DNA from: Brevibacillus_C sp046036945 | Lineage (GTDB): Bacteria; Bacillota; Bacilli; Brevibacillales; Brevibacillaceae | Assembly: GCF_046036945.1 (NCBI RefSeq) | Contig: NZ_JBJQOQ010000019.1 | Coordinates: forward strand, 1 to 64,000 | DNA: 64,000 bases | Reading direction: 5' to 3' | In this document: piece after piece, positions 57,410-64,000 of the stretch | Numbering within the stretch: the stretch's first letter is position 1 | How the letters are laid out: every line of letters starts with the position of its first letter | Translations under genes and position numbers: made by a program | Notes under the pieces: model-generated | Told to the model about the DNA's origin: nothing | The model's database searches: none | Seen by the model: the letters and a program-made list of their open reading frames with translations, nothing else

Positions 57410-58093
57410 TTGAAAAGCATCCTGATCGTAGAAGATGAATTGTCGATCTCGCGTGTGTTGAAAGCGTATTTAGAAAAGGCGGACTATACCGTGGAGCAGG
57501 CATTCGACGGGGATGAGGCGCTGGAAAAGTTTGCGGCGATGAATCCTTCGCTCGTGCTGTTGGATGTGATGCTTCCCGGGCAAAGCGGCTGGAGCATTCT
57601 AAGCTGCATTCGCGAGCAAAGCGCTTGCCCCGTGATTATGCTGACAGCACTCGGTCAAATCGATCACAAGCTGTCGGGACTCAATCAGGGGGCGGACGAC
57701 TACATAACCAAGCCGTTCAATGCAGATGAGGTGGTCGCCCGGGTAAAGGCTGTTTTGCGGCGCTCGGGACAGGTCCTGGAGACGGATGGGACCAAGTACT
57801 ATGGCAGTTTGCGAGTCGACTTCAAAGCTCACAGCGTTACTCTGCACGGCATCGAGCTCAACTTCAATCCGCGCGATCTCTCCCTGTTTTTGTTTCTCGC
57901 CCAAAAGCCGAATCAGATGTTTACGCGGGAACAGTTGATCGATAATGTGTGGGGGATCGATTACGAAGGAAGCGATCGGGCCGTAGACCTGGCCATCACC
58001 AGAATCAGAAGAATCCTGCAAAATTGGCCTGTTTCGGAAGGGGAAATCCGCACGTATAGAGGGATGGGGTATAAGTTTTGTGTCTACGAATAA
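57410..58093 (+). CDS. OmpR/PhoB-type response regulator
   Basis: 227 residues from TTG 57410, five bases after GGGGGAGAG; longer frames would run into the promoter. Receiver domain with VEDE, phospho-Asp in LVLLDVMLPGQSGW, Thr in MLTALG and Lys in ITKPFNADE; a winged-helix DNA-binding domain follows (FTREQLIDNVWG, TRIRRIL, RGMGYKF). It overlaps its cognate kinase gene by 14 bases. The adjacent MacAB-type operon is a likely target. Confidence 0.92.
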   Translation: MKSILIVEDELSISRVLKAYLEKADYTVEQAFDGDEALEKFAAMNPSLVLLDVMLPGQSGWSILSCIREQSACPVIMLTALGQIDHKLSGLNQGADDYITKPFNADEVVARVKAVLRRSGQVLETDGTKYYGSLRVDFKAHSVTLHGIELNFNPRDLSLFLFLAQKPNQMFTREQLIDNVWGIDYEGSDRAVDLAITRIRRILQNWPVSEGEIRTYRGMGYKFCVYE

Positions 58094-59489
58094 AAGCAAG
58101 CGAAAATCACTGTTAACATATTGGACGACCCGTTATTTGATCACGCTCTGTGTAGGACTGGTCGTGTTTGGCGTATCTACCAGTTTGTGGTTGAACTATA
58201 GTGAAAAAGAAAGGCGTCTCGACGTTTTGCGGTTCATGGCTGCGGAAATTTCCGACCGCATTGTCGATGATAACGGGCATATCCAGATCGGTCCGTTTCT
58301 GACGCCGATATTTGACCGGCAGCGAAAGTTTTTGCAATTTAATGGACAGCCCTTCCTGCTCATCCTCGATCAGAATAATAACGTTCTGTTTAATTCTTTG
58401 CCGAGTAAAATGCCCCAAGAGCTTTTAGTCGACGTCACGACGAAATTGAATGAGGAGGACGGCGACCAGCTGACGCTGAAACGCGGCGAGAAAATCTACG
58501 TGGTCAAACGAAAACTGGAGCATAACAATCTGACGATCGGCTGGGTCGTCCTGATGTCGCCTGAAAAGGAGATTTACAAGGTCAGAGATTCCCAGTTTTT
58601 GTTTATCATGCTGGGGGCCTTGGCGTTGCTTGGGTGGATTATTATCTATTTACTCACCAAAAAGCTGGCCAAGCCGATAAAGGGAGTAGCCCATGCAGCC
58701 AAAGAGATCGTCGCCGGCAATTACGACATTCACCTGGAGCCGAACAGCAAGGAGAAGGAGATTTTTGAACTGATCCACTCCTTCAAAGACATGGCTGACC
58801 GATTGGGACAACTGGAGAGGATGCGGACAGAGCTTTTGGCCGGAGTGACGCACGAATTAAAGACGCCTGTCACCTCGATCAGCGGTCTGATTCAGGCGGT
58901 AAGGGACGGCATCGTCACCGGCGAGGAAGCAGAAGAGTTCCTGGACATATGCGCTAAGGAAACCAGTAAACTGCACAAAATGGTGGAAGATTTGCTGGAT
59001 TTCAATTCCTTTGCCGTAGGAGATGTCAAGATTCAAAAGGAAGAGCAAAACATCAATACATTGATCCAGGAGATTACCCACCAATGGCTGATTGTCCAGG
59101 AAGAAAATTCGATCACTTTACGCAAGCAGTTTCCTGATCACAGCATTGTAGCCGTCACCGATCCGCTGCGGGTTCAGCAGATTTTGTACAACCTGTTGAA
59201 CAATGCCAAGCAGGCGAGCAAAGAGAATGGGGTGATCGAAATCTCCTTGTACGAAACGGACAATGAAATCAGAATCAATGTCAAGGATAACGGCGTTGGG
59301 ATTCCCGAAGAGGAGCAGTCGATGATCTTTGAGAAGTTTTTCCGCGGCGAGGAGAAAAAATTGAAAGTCAGGGGCCTTGGATTGGGGCTGCCGTTCAGCA
59401 GATTGTTGGCTCAGGCGCTGGGGGGAAATCTGCTGTTGCAAGAGAGCGTGAAAAGCAGTACGACCTTTACCCTTATTTTGCCCAAGTGA
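58080..59489 (+). CDS. Sensor histidine kinase
   Basis: 469 residues from GTG 58080, overlapping the regulator gene. Two transmembrane helices flank an extracellular domain of about 130 residues; HAMP (LTKKLAKPIKGVAHAAKEIV), HisKA box GVTHELKTPVTSI and HATPase (NLLNNAKQASKENG, DNGVGIPEEEQSMIFEKFFR, GLGLGLPFSR) are complete. It should phosphorylate the preceding regulator. It may sense a compound exported by the following ABC system or envelope stress. Confidence 0.92.
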   Translation: MSTNKSKRKSLLTYWTTRYLITLCVGLVVFGVSTSLWLNYSEKERRLDVLRFMAAEISDRIVDDNGHIQIGPFLTPIFDRQRKFLQFNGQPFLLILDQNNNVLFNSLPSKMPQELLVDVTTKLNEEDGDQLTLKRGEKIYVVKRKLEHNNLTIGWVVLMSPEKEIYKVRDSQFLFIMLGALALLGWIIIYLLTKKLAKPIKGVAHAAKEIVAGNYDIHLEPNSKEKEIFELIHSFKDMADRLGQLERMRTELLAGVTHELKTPVTSISGLIQAVRDGIVTGEEAEEFLDICAKETSKLHKMVEDLLDFNSFAVGDVKIQKEEQNINTLIQEITHQWLIVQEENSITLRKQFPDHSIVAVTDPLRVQQILYNLLNNAKQASKENGVIEISLYETDNEIRINVKDNGVGIPEEEQSMIFEKFFRGEEKKLKVRGLGLGLPFSRLLAQALGGNLLLQESVKSSTTFTLILPK

Positions 59490-59492
59490 TTG

Positions 59493-59522
59493 AGGCGGCA
59501 TGGAAACCCGTGCCGTCTTTTT
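59493..59522 (+). terminator. Terminator between the kinase and efflux operon
   Basis: GGCGGCATGG-aaa-CCCGTGCCGTC with TTTTT: a strong hairpin with one mismatch. The efflux genes therefore probably have their own regulated promoter within 59523-59585. Confidence 0.78.
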
Positions 59523-59598
59523 GCGTGTTCTGAAATACTCCCGACACACACACCACATATATTTGTCTTAGTATGGTTTTAGGGAGGGAGAAAGAGTC

Positions 59599-61167
59599 AT
59601 GGCAGAAGTCTTGAAGGGGAATCTGTCTGCTATTTTTAAAGTGAAAAAAAGGAAAAGACTGACACTGATCATTTTGTTCGCGGTACTGTTGTGTGCAGCA
59701 GGGGTATTTGTTTACCAAAAATGGGTGTCGGCTAAAAATACGGGTACTTTCATGCAAATCATGACTGTCAAGCGGGGAGATGTGACTGAAACAGTGGCTT
59801 CATCCGGTACCGTTCAGGCGTCCCAGCGCGTTTCGCTGTCTCCGGGCAATTCCGCAGACATTACCGCAATCCATGTCCAGGTAGGGGATCAGGTAAAGGC
59901 AGGTCAAGTGCTCGCTGCCTTGGACGACTCGTCCGCACAGATTCAAATGAAGGCGGCGCAAGCCAACCTGTCGTCTGCGCTCGCAAAGCTGGCAGAGGCC
60001 AAAAAGCCGAAGACAGCGTCCGAAATGAGAGCACTTGAGGCAAATGTAAATCAGGCGAAGGTCGTATTGGATTCGGCCAAGAATTCCTACGATACGCAGA
60101 AAGCCCGCAACGATTTGGAAAAGGCGAAAATGAATTTGCAAAATGCCCAAAATACATATAACTCCCAAAAAAACCTGTACGACGAGGGAGGTATATCCAA
60201 AAGTGAATACGATCAAGCCAAGCAAAGCCTCGATCAAGCAAGAATAGAATACGACAACGCCGTGCTGCAAGCCAGTCAATCGCAAGGGCAGTCCAAGAGC
60301 AGCCTGGAGCAGGCACAATCTTCCTACGAGTCGGCGGTGTCGGCATTGCAGGAGGCCAAGAACGGTCCGGACGCCACAGCCGTACAGTCGGCCCAGGCTT
60401 CCGTAGAGCAAGCCGAGGCTCAACTGCAGGAACAAAAAATGGCGCTGGAGAAACTGACGGTAAAAGCGCCGATGGACGGTGTTATTGTGGCGATCAATGG
60501 GAATCTGGGAGAACCGCCGTCCCAACCGTTCATCGTGATGGACAATTCCAACTCCGGCAATCTGGAGGTAATGGCACAGATCAGTGAAAGCGATATTGGC
60601 AAGGTAAAGGTAGGACAAACGGCGGCATTTACGTCCAGCTCCTACCCCGACAAAGAATTTTCCGGCAAAGTTACGTTGATTTATCCGGAAGCGACGACGG
60701 AATCAGGGGTCACCACCTATAAAGTTCTTCTCTCCGTAGACAACAAGGAAGGGTTGCTCAAAACGGGAATGTCCACGAACGTGACGATTGAGGTCGGAAC
60801 GCATAAAAATGTGCTGTACGTCCTGCCTGCCGCTTTGAAAACCCAGAATGGAAAAGACGGCGTCTACCTCGCTTCCGCAGCCAAGGAGGGAACTGGCGAG
60901 ACCAGGCAGGGAACCGCAAGAGGATCAAGCGCAAATCTCCCGTTCCGCTTCCAAGAGGTGAAGATTGGCTACTTTAGCGCGGACAGGGTGGAAATCACAG
61001 AGGGTTTGCAGGAAGGAGATCAAGTGGTTCTGACCATGGACACTTCCAGGTCGACTTCCTCCAGCAGCAGCCGGCAAAACGGCGCAGGCGGATTCCCCGG
61101 CATGGGCGGCATGGGAATTCCCGGCGGCGGATGGGGCGGCGGCGGTCAGAGAGTGATCAGCCGATGA
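59599..61167 (+). CDS. HlyD/MacA-type membrane fusion protein
   Basis: 522 residues (AGGGAGGGAG upstream). An N-terminal transmembrane helix (about 21-40), a split lipoyl domain (VTETVASSGTVQASQRVSLS and KLTVKAPMDGVIVAINGNLG), a long Ala/Gln-rich coiled-coil hairpin between them (about 100-270, longer than usual), a beta-barrel (VMAQISESDIGKVKVGQ) and a Gly-rich C-terminus (GAGGFPGMGGMGIPGGGWGG). In Gram-positives such proteins assist MacB-type transporters. It overlaps the ATPase gene by four bases. Confidence 0.92.
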   Translation: MAEVLKGNLSAIFKVKKRKRLTLIILFAVLLCAAGVFVYQKWVSAKNTGTFMQIMTVKRGDVTETVASSGTVQASQRVSLSPGNSADITAIHVQVGDQVKAGQVLAALDDSSAQIQMKAAQANLSSALAKLAEAKKPKTASEMRALEANVNQAKVVLDSAKNSYDTQKARNDLEKAKMNLQNAQNTYNSQKNLYDEGGISKSEYDQAKQSLDQARIEYDNAVLQASQSQGQSKSSLEQAQSSYESAVSALQEAKNGPDATAVQSAQASVEQAEAQLQEQKMALEKLTVKAPMDGVIVAINGNLGEPPSQPFIVMDNSNSGNLEVMAQISESDIGKVKVGQTAAFTSSSYPDKEFSGKVTLIYPEATTESGVTTYKVLLSVDNKEGLLKTGMSTNVTIEVGTHKNVLYVLPAALKTQNGKDGVYLASAAKEGTGETRQGTARGSSANLPFRFQEVKIGYFSADRVEITEGLQEGDQVVLTMDTSRSTSSSSSRQNGAGGFPGMGGMGIPGGGWGGGGQRVISR

Positions 61168-61886
61168 AAACCGTTATCCGGATTGAAGAGCTGAAAAAGG
61201 AGTATCGAATCGGGGATCAAGAGATACAAGCGCTTCGCGGAGTGAACCTGCATATCGACGAGGGAGATTTTGCAGCGATCATGGGTCCGTCCGGCTCGGG
61301 AAAATCTACGATGATGAATGTGCTCGGCTGCCTGGACAAACCTACATCAGGGGAGTTTTACCTCGATGATGAGCCCATTTCAGAAGCGGATGACGATGAG
61401 TTGGCCGCCATCCGGAACCGGAAGATCGGGTTCGTGTTTCAAAACTTTAATCTGCTCCCCCGTACCAGTGCGGTCGAGAACGTGGAACTGCCCCTCTTGT
61501 ACGCCGGGATCTCAGCCAAAGAGCGCCGGGAGCGGGCCGTCCGGGCACTGGAGAACGTAGGGCTGGGCAATCGGCTGTACAACAAGCCGAACGAGCTGTC
61601 GGGCGGACAGCAGCAGCGGGTATCGATTGCCCGGGCGCTGGTGAACAACCCGCTGATCCTGTTGGCGGATGAGCCGACAGGTGCGCTGGACACCAAAACC
61701 AGCGTTGAAATCATGCAGATCTTTCAAGAGTTAAACGAGGCGGGCAAGACGATCATCCTGGTGACGCACGAACCGGATATTGCCCAATACGCCAAACGGC
61801 TCATCCGCTTTCGCGACGGGCAGATCGTATCAAATGAATGGGTTGCCCAAAGAAGATGGGCAAACGCTGAGGAAGTGGGCACATGA
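61164..61886 (+). CDS. MacB/LolD-type ABC transporter ATP-binding protein
   Basis: 240 residues. Walker A GPSGSGKSTMMNVLG, signature LSGGQQQRVSIARAL, Walker B LLADEPTGALD and the H-loop VTHEPD are intact. Overlaps its neighbours on both sides by four bases (ATGA), so fusion protein, ATPase and permease are made together. It energises export or mechanotransmission by the MacB-like permease. Confidence 0.95.
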   Translation: MKTVIRIEELKKEYRIGDQEIQALRGVNLHIDEGDFAAIMGPSGSGKSTMMNVLGCLDKPTSGEFYLDDEPISEADDDELAAIRNRKIGFVFQNFNLLPRTSAVENVELPLLYAGISAKERRERAVRALENVGLGNRLYNKPNELSGGQQQRVSIARALVNNPLILLADEPTGALDTKTSVEIMQIFQELNEAGKTIILVTHEPDIAQYAKRLIRFRDGQIVSNEWVAQRRWANAEEVGT

Positions 61887-63100
61887 ATTTTAGAGAAAGC
61901 TTGCGGGTCTCTTTGCGGAGCATCCAGACAAATAAGCTGCGCTCGTTTCTGACCATGCTGGGCATCATCATCGGCGTCTCAGCCGTGATCGCGATGGTTT
62001 CGATCGGGGAGGGAGCCTCGGCTAATGTCGCGTCGCAAATCAACGGATTGGGCAGCAACCTGTTGATTGTGACGCCTGGCCAGGCCAGACAGGGACAGAT
62101 CAGCCTGGGAGCAGGCTCGCTGAATACCTTGACCCTGGCCGATGCAGAAGCGATTAGCAAAAACGATTCTATCGCCGGGGTTGCTCCCAGCCTGACGGGT
62201 CGCGCCCAATTGGTCTGGCGGAACCAAAACTATTCTACCTCGCTGGAAGGAACGACGGACGGCTTCCCCCAGGTGCGCAATACCGAGGTGCAGCAAGGCC
62301 GGTTTTTCAGCCATGTTGAGGTGACAGCCCAATCCAATGTGGCTGTCGTGGGCACCGAGGTGGTGGCCAACTTGTTCGGGGACAGCAGCATCAATCCCGT
62401 CGGCCAGACAATTCAACTGAACAAAATCCCGTTTCAGATCATCGGCGTACTGAAAAGCCAGGGGAGCTCAGGGATGACGAACAACGATGACAAGGTCCTC
62501 ATTCCGATCACCACCGCGATGAACAGGGTAACCGGGAGCAAGAATGTGGGAAGCATCTACGTTTCAGCGGCATCAGCCGATGCCTTGCCCAAGGCGCAGT
62601 TCGATGTGCAAAGTACGCTGCGGGCGCAGCACAGCCTGAGGCCGCAGGCGGCAGATGACTTTCAGATCCGCTCCCAATCCGAGATTCTTTCGACTGCACA
62701 AGGGGTTACCGGTGTGATGACGACGCTGTTGTCGGGGATTGCCGCGATCTCTCTAGTCGTCGGCGGGATCGGCATCATGAACATCATGCTGGTATCTGTC
62801 ACAGAACGGACGCGGGAAATCGGCATCCGCAAGGCCATTGGCGCGACGCGCTGGGATATTCTGCGGCAGTTCCTGATTGAATCCGTCACCTTAAGCCTGC
62901 TCGGGGGAATCACGGGGATTCTGATCGGAGCCGGGGGAGCTTTGCTGGTTGGCAAGGCAACCGGCATGACGATCTCGATCAGCTTGCCGCCGATTATTTA
63001 CGCTTTCCTCTCTTCGATGGCGGTCGGTGTCTTGTTCGGGGTGTATCCCGCCCGGAAAGCCGCCCAGCTCAAACCGATCGATGCCTTGCGATACGAATAG
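61883..63100 (+). CDS. MacB-type ABC transporter permease
   Basis: 405 residues with four helices: one at the N-terminus (KLRSFLTMLGIIIGVSAVIA), a large extracellular MacB domain (about 45-270) and three at the C-terminus (GIGIMNIMLVSVTERTREIG, GITGILIGAGGALLVG, and one more). The C-terminal GVYPARKAAQLKPIDALRYE is typical. With the previous two genes it forms a MacAB-like efflux system, probably for a peptide or antibiotic. Confidence 0.94.
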   Translation: MNFRESLRVSLRSIQTNKLRSFLTMLGIIIGVSAVIAMVSIGEGASANVASQINGLGSNLLIVTPGQARQGQISLGAGSLNTLTLADAEAISKNDSIAGVAPSLTGRAQLVWRNQNYSTSLEGTTDGFPQVRNTEVQQGRFFSHVEVTAQSNVAVVGTEVVANLFGDSSINPVGQTIQLNKIPFQIIGVLKSQGSSGMTNNDDKVLIPITTAMNRVTGSKNVGSIYVSAASADALPKAQFDVQSTLRAQHSLRPQAADDFQIRSQSEILSTAQGVTGVMTTLLSGIAAISLVVGGIGIMNIMLVSVTERTREIGIRKAIGATRWDILRQFLIESVTLSLLGGITGILIGAGGALLVGKATGMTISISLPPIIYAFLSSMAVGVLFGVYPARKAAQLKPIDALRYE

Positions 63101-63102
63101 GA

Positions 63103-63137
63103 AAGGCCGGCCCGTGAAGGCCGGCTTTGTCGTTTTA
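63103..63137 (+). terminator. Terminator of the MacAB-type operon
   Basis: AAAGGCCGGC-CCGTGAA-GGCCGGCTTT followed by GTCGTTTT. A second hairpin, AAGTTTCCTTCAC/GTGAAGGAACTTTT, lies at 63182-63214 and could serve either strand. Confidence 0.8.
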
Positions 63138-63264
63138 TTACAATATATATTTCTCACAGTTGTGTGCCGATCAAGACAATAAAGTTTCCTTCACTTGTCG
63201 GTGAAGGAACTTTTCCCTGCAGTATGTTCATCGCCCTGCGTAAAAAGCTTGGCGCCGGCCTGAT

Positions 63265-63489
63265 TTAGTAAAAAAACCCGTGTGCGATTCCTCCGACAAC
63301 TCCCAGGACGATTGCCCACCAGGCAAGGGTCTTTGCCGGACTAAACAGTGTAATGATCCCCAAGATTACACCGATTGCTCCAAACAAAAACGGTGACCAA
63401 AGGAAAGCGAGGATCCCGGCAACAATTCCGATCCAACCAGTCCACAACGCCCAGGTATCGACGTCGCGGCGCTCTTTTGCGTCGGCCAT
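63265..63489 (-). CDS. Small membrane protein, function unknown
   Basis: 74 residues on the minus strand with AAGGAGGTG before the ATG. A charged N-terminus (MADAKERRDVDTW) is followed by two to three hydrophobic segments (GIVAGILAFLW, AIGVILGIITLF, AWWAIVLGVVGGIAHGFFY). Resembles small Gly-rich membrane proteins of the DUF4190 kind in layout, but the match is not certain. Confidence 0.75.
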   Translation of the reverse strand: MADAKERRDVDTWALWTGWIGIVAGILAFLWSPFLFGAIGVILGIITLFSPAKTLAWWAIVLGVVGGIAHGFFY

Positions 63490-63610
63490 TTGTCACACCT
63501 CCTTGCAATCATTATCTCCTCATCCTCTCCGGAGTATGAACGGGCTTCCTGGTGACAAGCAGGGAGAGCTGGTCGTTTTCGCCACGCGGGGAAATTTGTG
63601 TCTGAGCAAG

Positions 63611-63639
63611 TTGACACAATCCGAAAAGAAAAGTACATT
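63611..63639 (+). promoter_or_regulatory. SigA promoter of the nitroreductase gene
   Basis: TTGACA, a 17-base spacer and TACATT, 52 bases before the ATG. Positions 63490-63610 contain nothing else recognisable. Confidence 0.75.
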
Positions 63640-63691
63640 ACAGACGAAAACTTGCGGAAAAATAAGGGAACACAAAGGAGGAATTGTCAAG

Positions 63692-64000
63692 ATGGAACTG
63701 ATGGAGGCAATCAAAGGGAGAAGGTCCGTCGGTGTTGTCAAACCGGAGGAACCGCCAGTCGCGCTGATCGAACAGGTGCTTGAGGCGGCTACATGGGCGC
63801 CCAACCACCACCATACCGAGCCGTGGAAGTTTTTTGTCCTGAGAGGGGCAGCACGCAGCCGGCTTGGGGAAGCCATGGCTGACATCGTCGCACGGCAGCT
63901 GGATGAGCAGGACTCCGAAGAATCCCGCAAAAGGCTGGAACGCGAACGGAGCAAGCCGCTGCGGGCACCTGTACTGGTTGCAGTCGCTGTAAGCCCATCC
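63692..64000 (+). CDS. Nitroreductase family protein, 5' part
   Basis: The first 103 codons are in the window; the gene continues beyond it. AAAGGAGG precedes ATG 63692. MEAIKGRRSVGVVKPEEPP has the FMN-binding Arg-Arg-Ser of the family, followed by EAATWAPNHHHTEPWKFFVL, the second FMN-binding motif. NAD(P)H-dependent reduction of nitro compounds or quinones is typical. Confidence 0.9.
   Translation, partial: MELMEAIKGRRSVGVVKPEEPPVALIEQVLEAATWAPNHHHTEPWKFFVLRGAARSRLGEAMADIVARQLDEQDSEESRKRLERERSKPLRAPVLVAVAVSPS

Noticed and set aside
59800..60618. A 272-codon minus-strand frame
   Set aside because: It is the shadow of the repetitive coiled-coil region of the membrane fusion protein.

Overview
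The window is a 64 kb piece of a low-to-moderate GC Firmicute chromosome. Strong AGGAGG-type ribosome binding sites, GTG and TTG starts, a Bacillus trnD-like tRNA array, the sporulation genes prkA and yhbH, ETF/FadF-type fatty acid oxidation genes, YwmC/D-like VWA lipoproteins and SMR/TetR cassettes point to the Bacillales, most likely a Brevibacillus-like member of the Paenibacillaceae (inference from gene content only). A single N at 36189, flanked by two identical 128-bp copies, shows that this is a draft assembly joined at a repeat, so linkage across that point is not secure.

Layout: 1-1550, tRNA array (13 tRNAs, the first partial). 1557-6250, a graveyard of broken genes: an IS200/IS605-type end, a gene 3' fragment, an Asp-box protein fused next to a beheaded histidine kinase, FMN-reductase and LysR pseudogenes, with one intact quinone-oxidoreductase-like gene. 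6260-8930, an AT-rich island with a TetR-controlled SMR efflux pair and a VanZ-RDD membrane protein. 8990-10440, IS3-family debris. 10780-35950, a large catabolic island. 36016-39110, more debris (IS200/IS605, MFS, LPNTA protein, class D sortase) around an Rrf2/thioredoxin-reductase-like pair. 39255-53973, mainly housekeeping genes (uracil-DNA glycosylase, purine/uracil permease, rnhA, queG, ogt, amidase, trmL, HAD, prkA-yhbH) interrupted by a 3.4 kb VWA/TcaA-like lipoprotein insert flanked by a duplicated permease tail. 54160-63100, a giant hybrid sensor kinase divergent from a response regulator/kinase pair and a MacAB-type efflux operon. 63265-64000, a small membrane protein and the start of a nitroreductase.

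The most interesting system is the catabolic island. Four intact sigma-54 (-24/-12) promoters (10859, 12957, 19778, 28491) each have an upstream copy of a 16-bp inverted repeat related to GTTTCA-N4-TGAAAC, and a fifth, decayed promoter/site pair lies at 27851-27955. A sigma-54 activator with PrpR_N, PAS, AAA+ (GAFTGA) and Fis-type HTH regions is encoded at 34034-35950. The promoters drive a flavin reductase plus iron alcohol dehydrogenase; a (broken) thiolase, CoA-transferase, 3-hydroxyacyl-CoA dehydrogenase, EtfBA and a FadF-like protein; an NDP-forming acyl-CoA synthetase, acyl-CoA dehydrogenase, SDRs, crotonase, double carboxymuconolactone-decarboxylase-like protein and aldehyde dehydrogenase; and a luciferase-like monooxygenase with a TRAP transporter. 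A phosphotriesterase-like lactonase candidate follows. Inference: uptake of an organic acid or oxygenated cyclic compound, flavin-dependent oxygenation (possibly Baeyer-Villiger type), lactone opening, oxidation to an acid, CoA activation and beta-oxidation. Several members carry lesions (thiolase, SDR, FadF-like, TctA), so the route may be partly lost or the assembly partly wrong.
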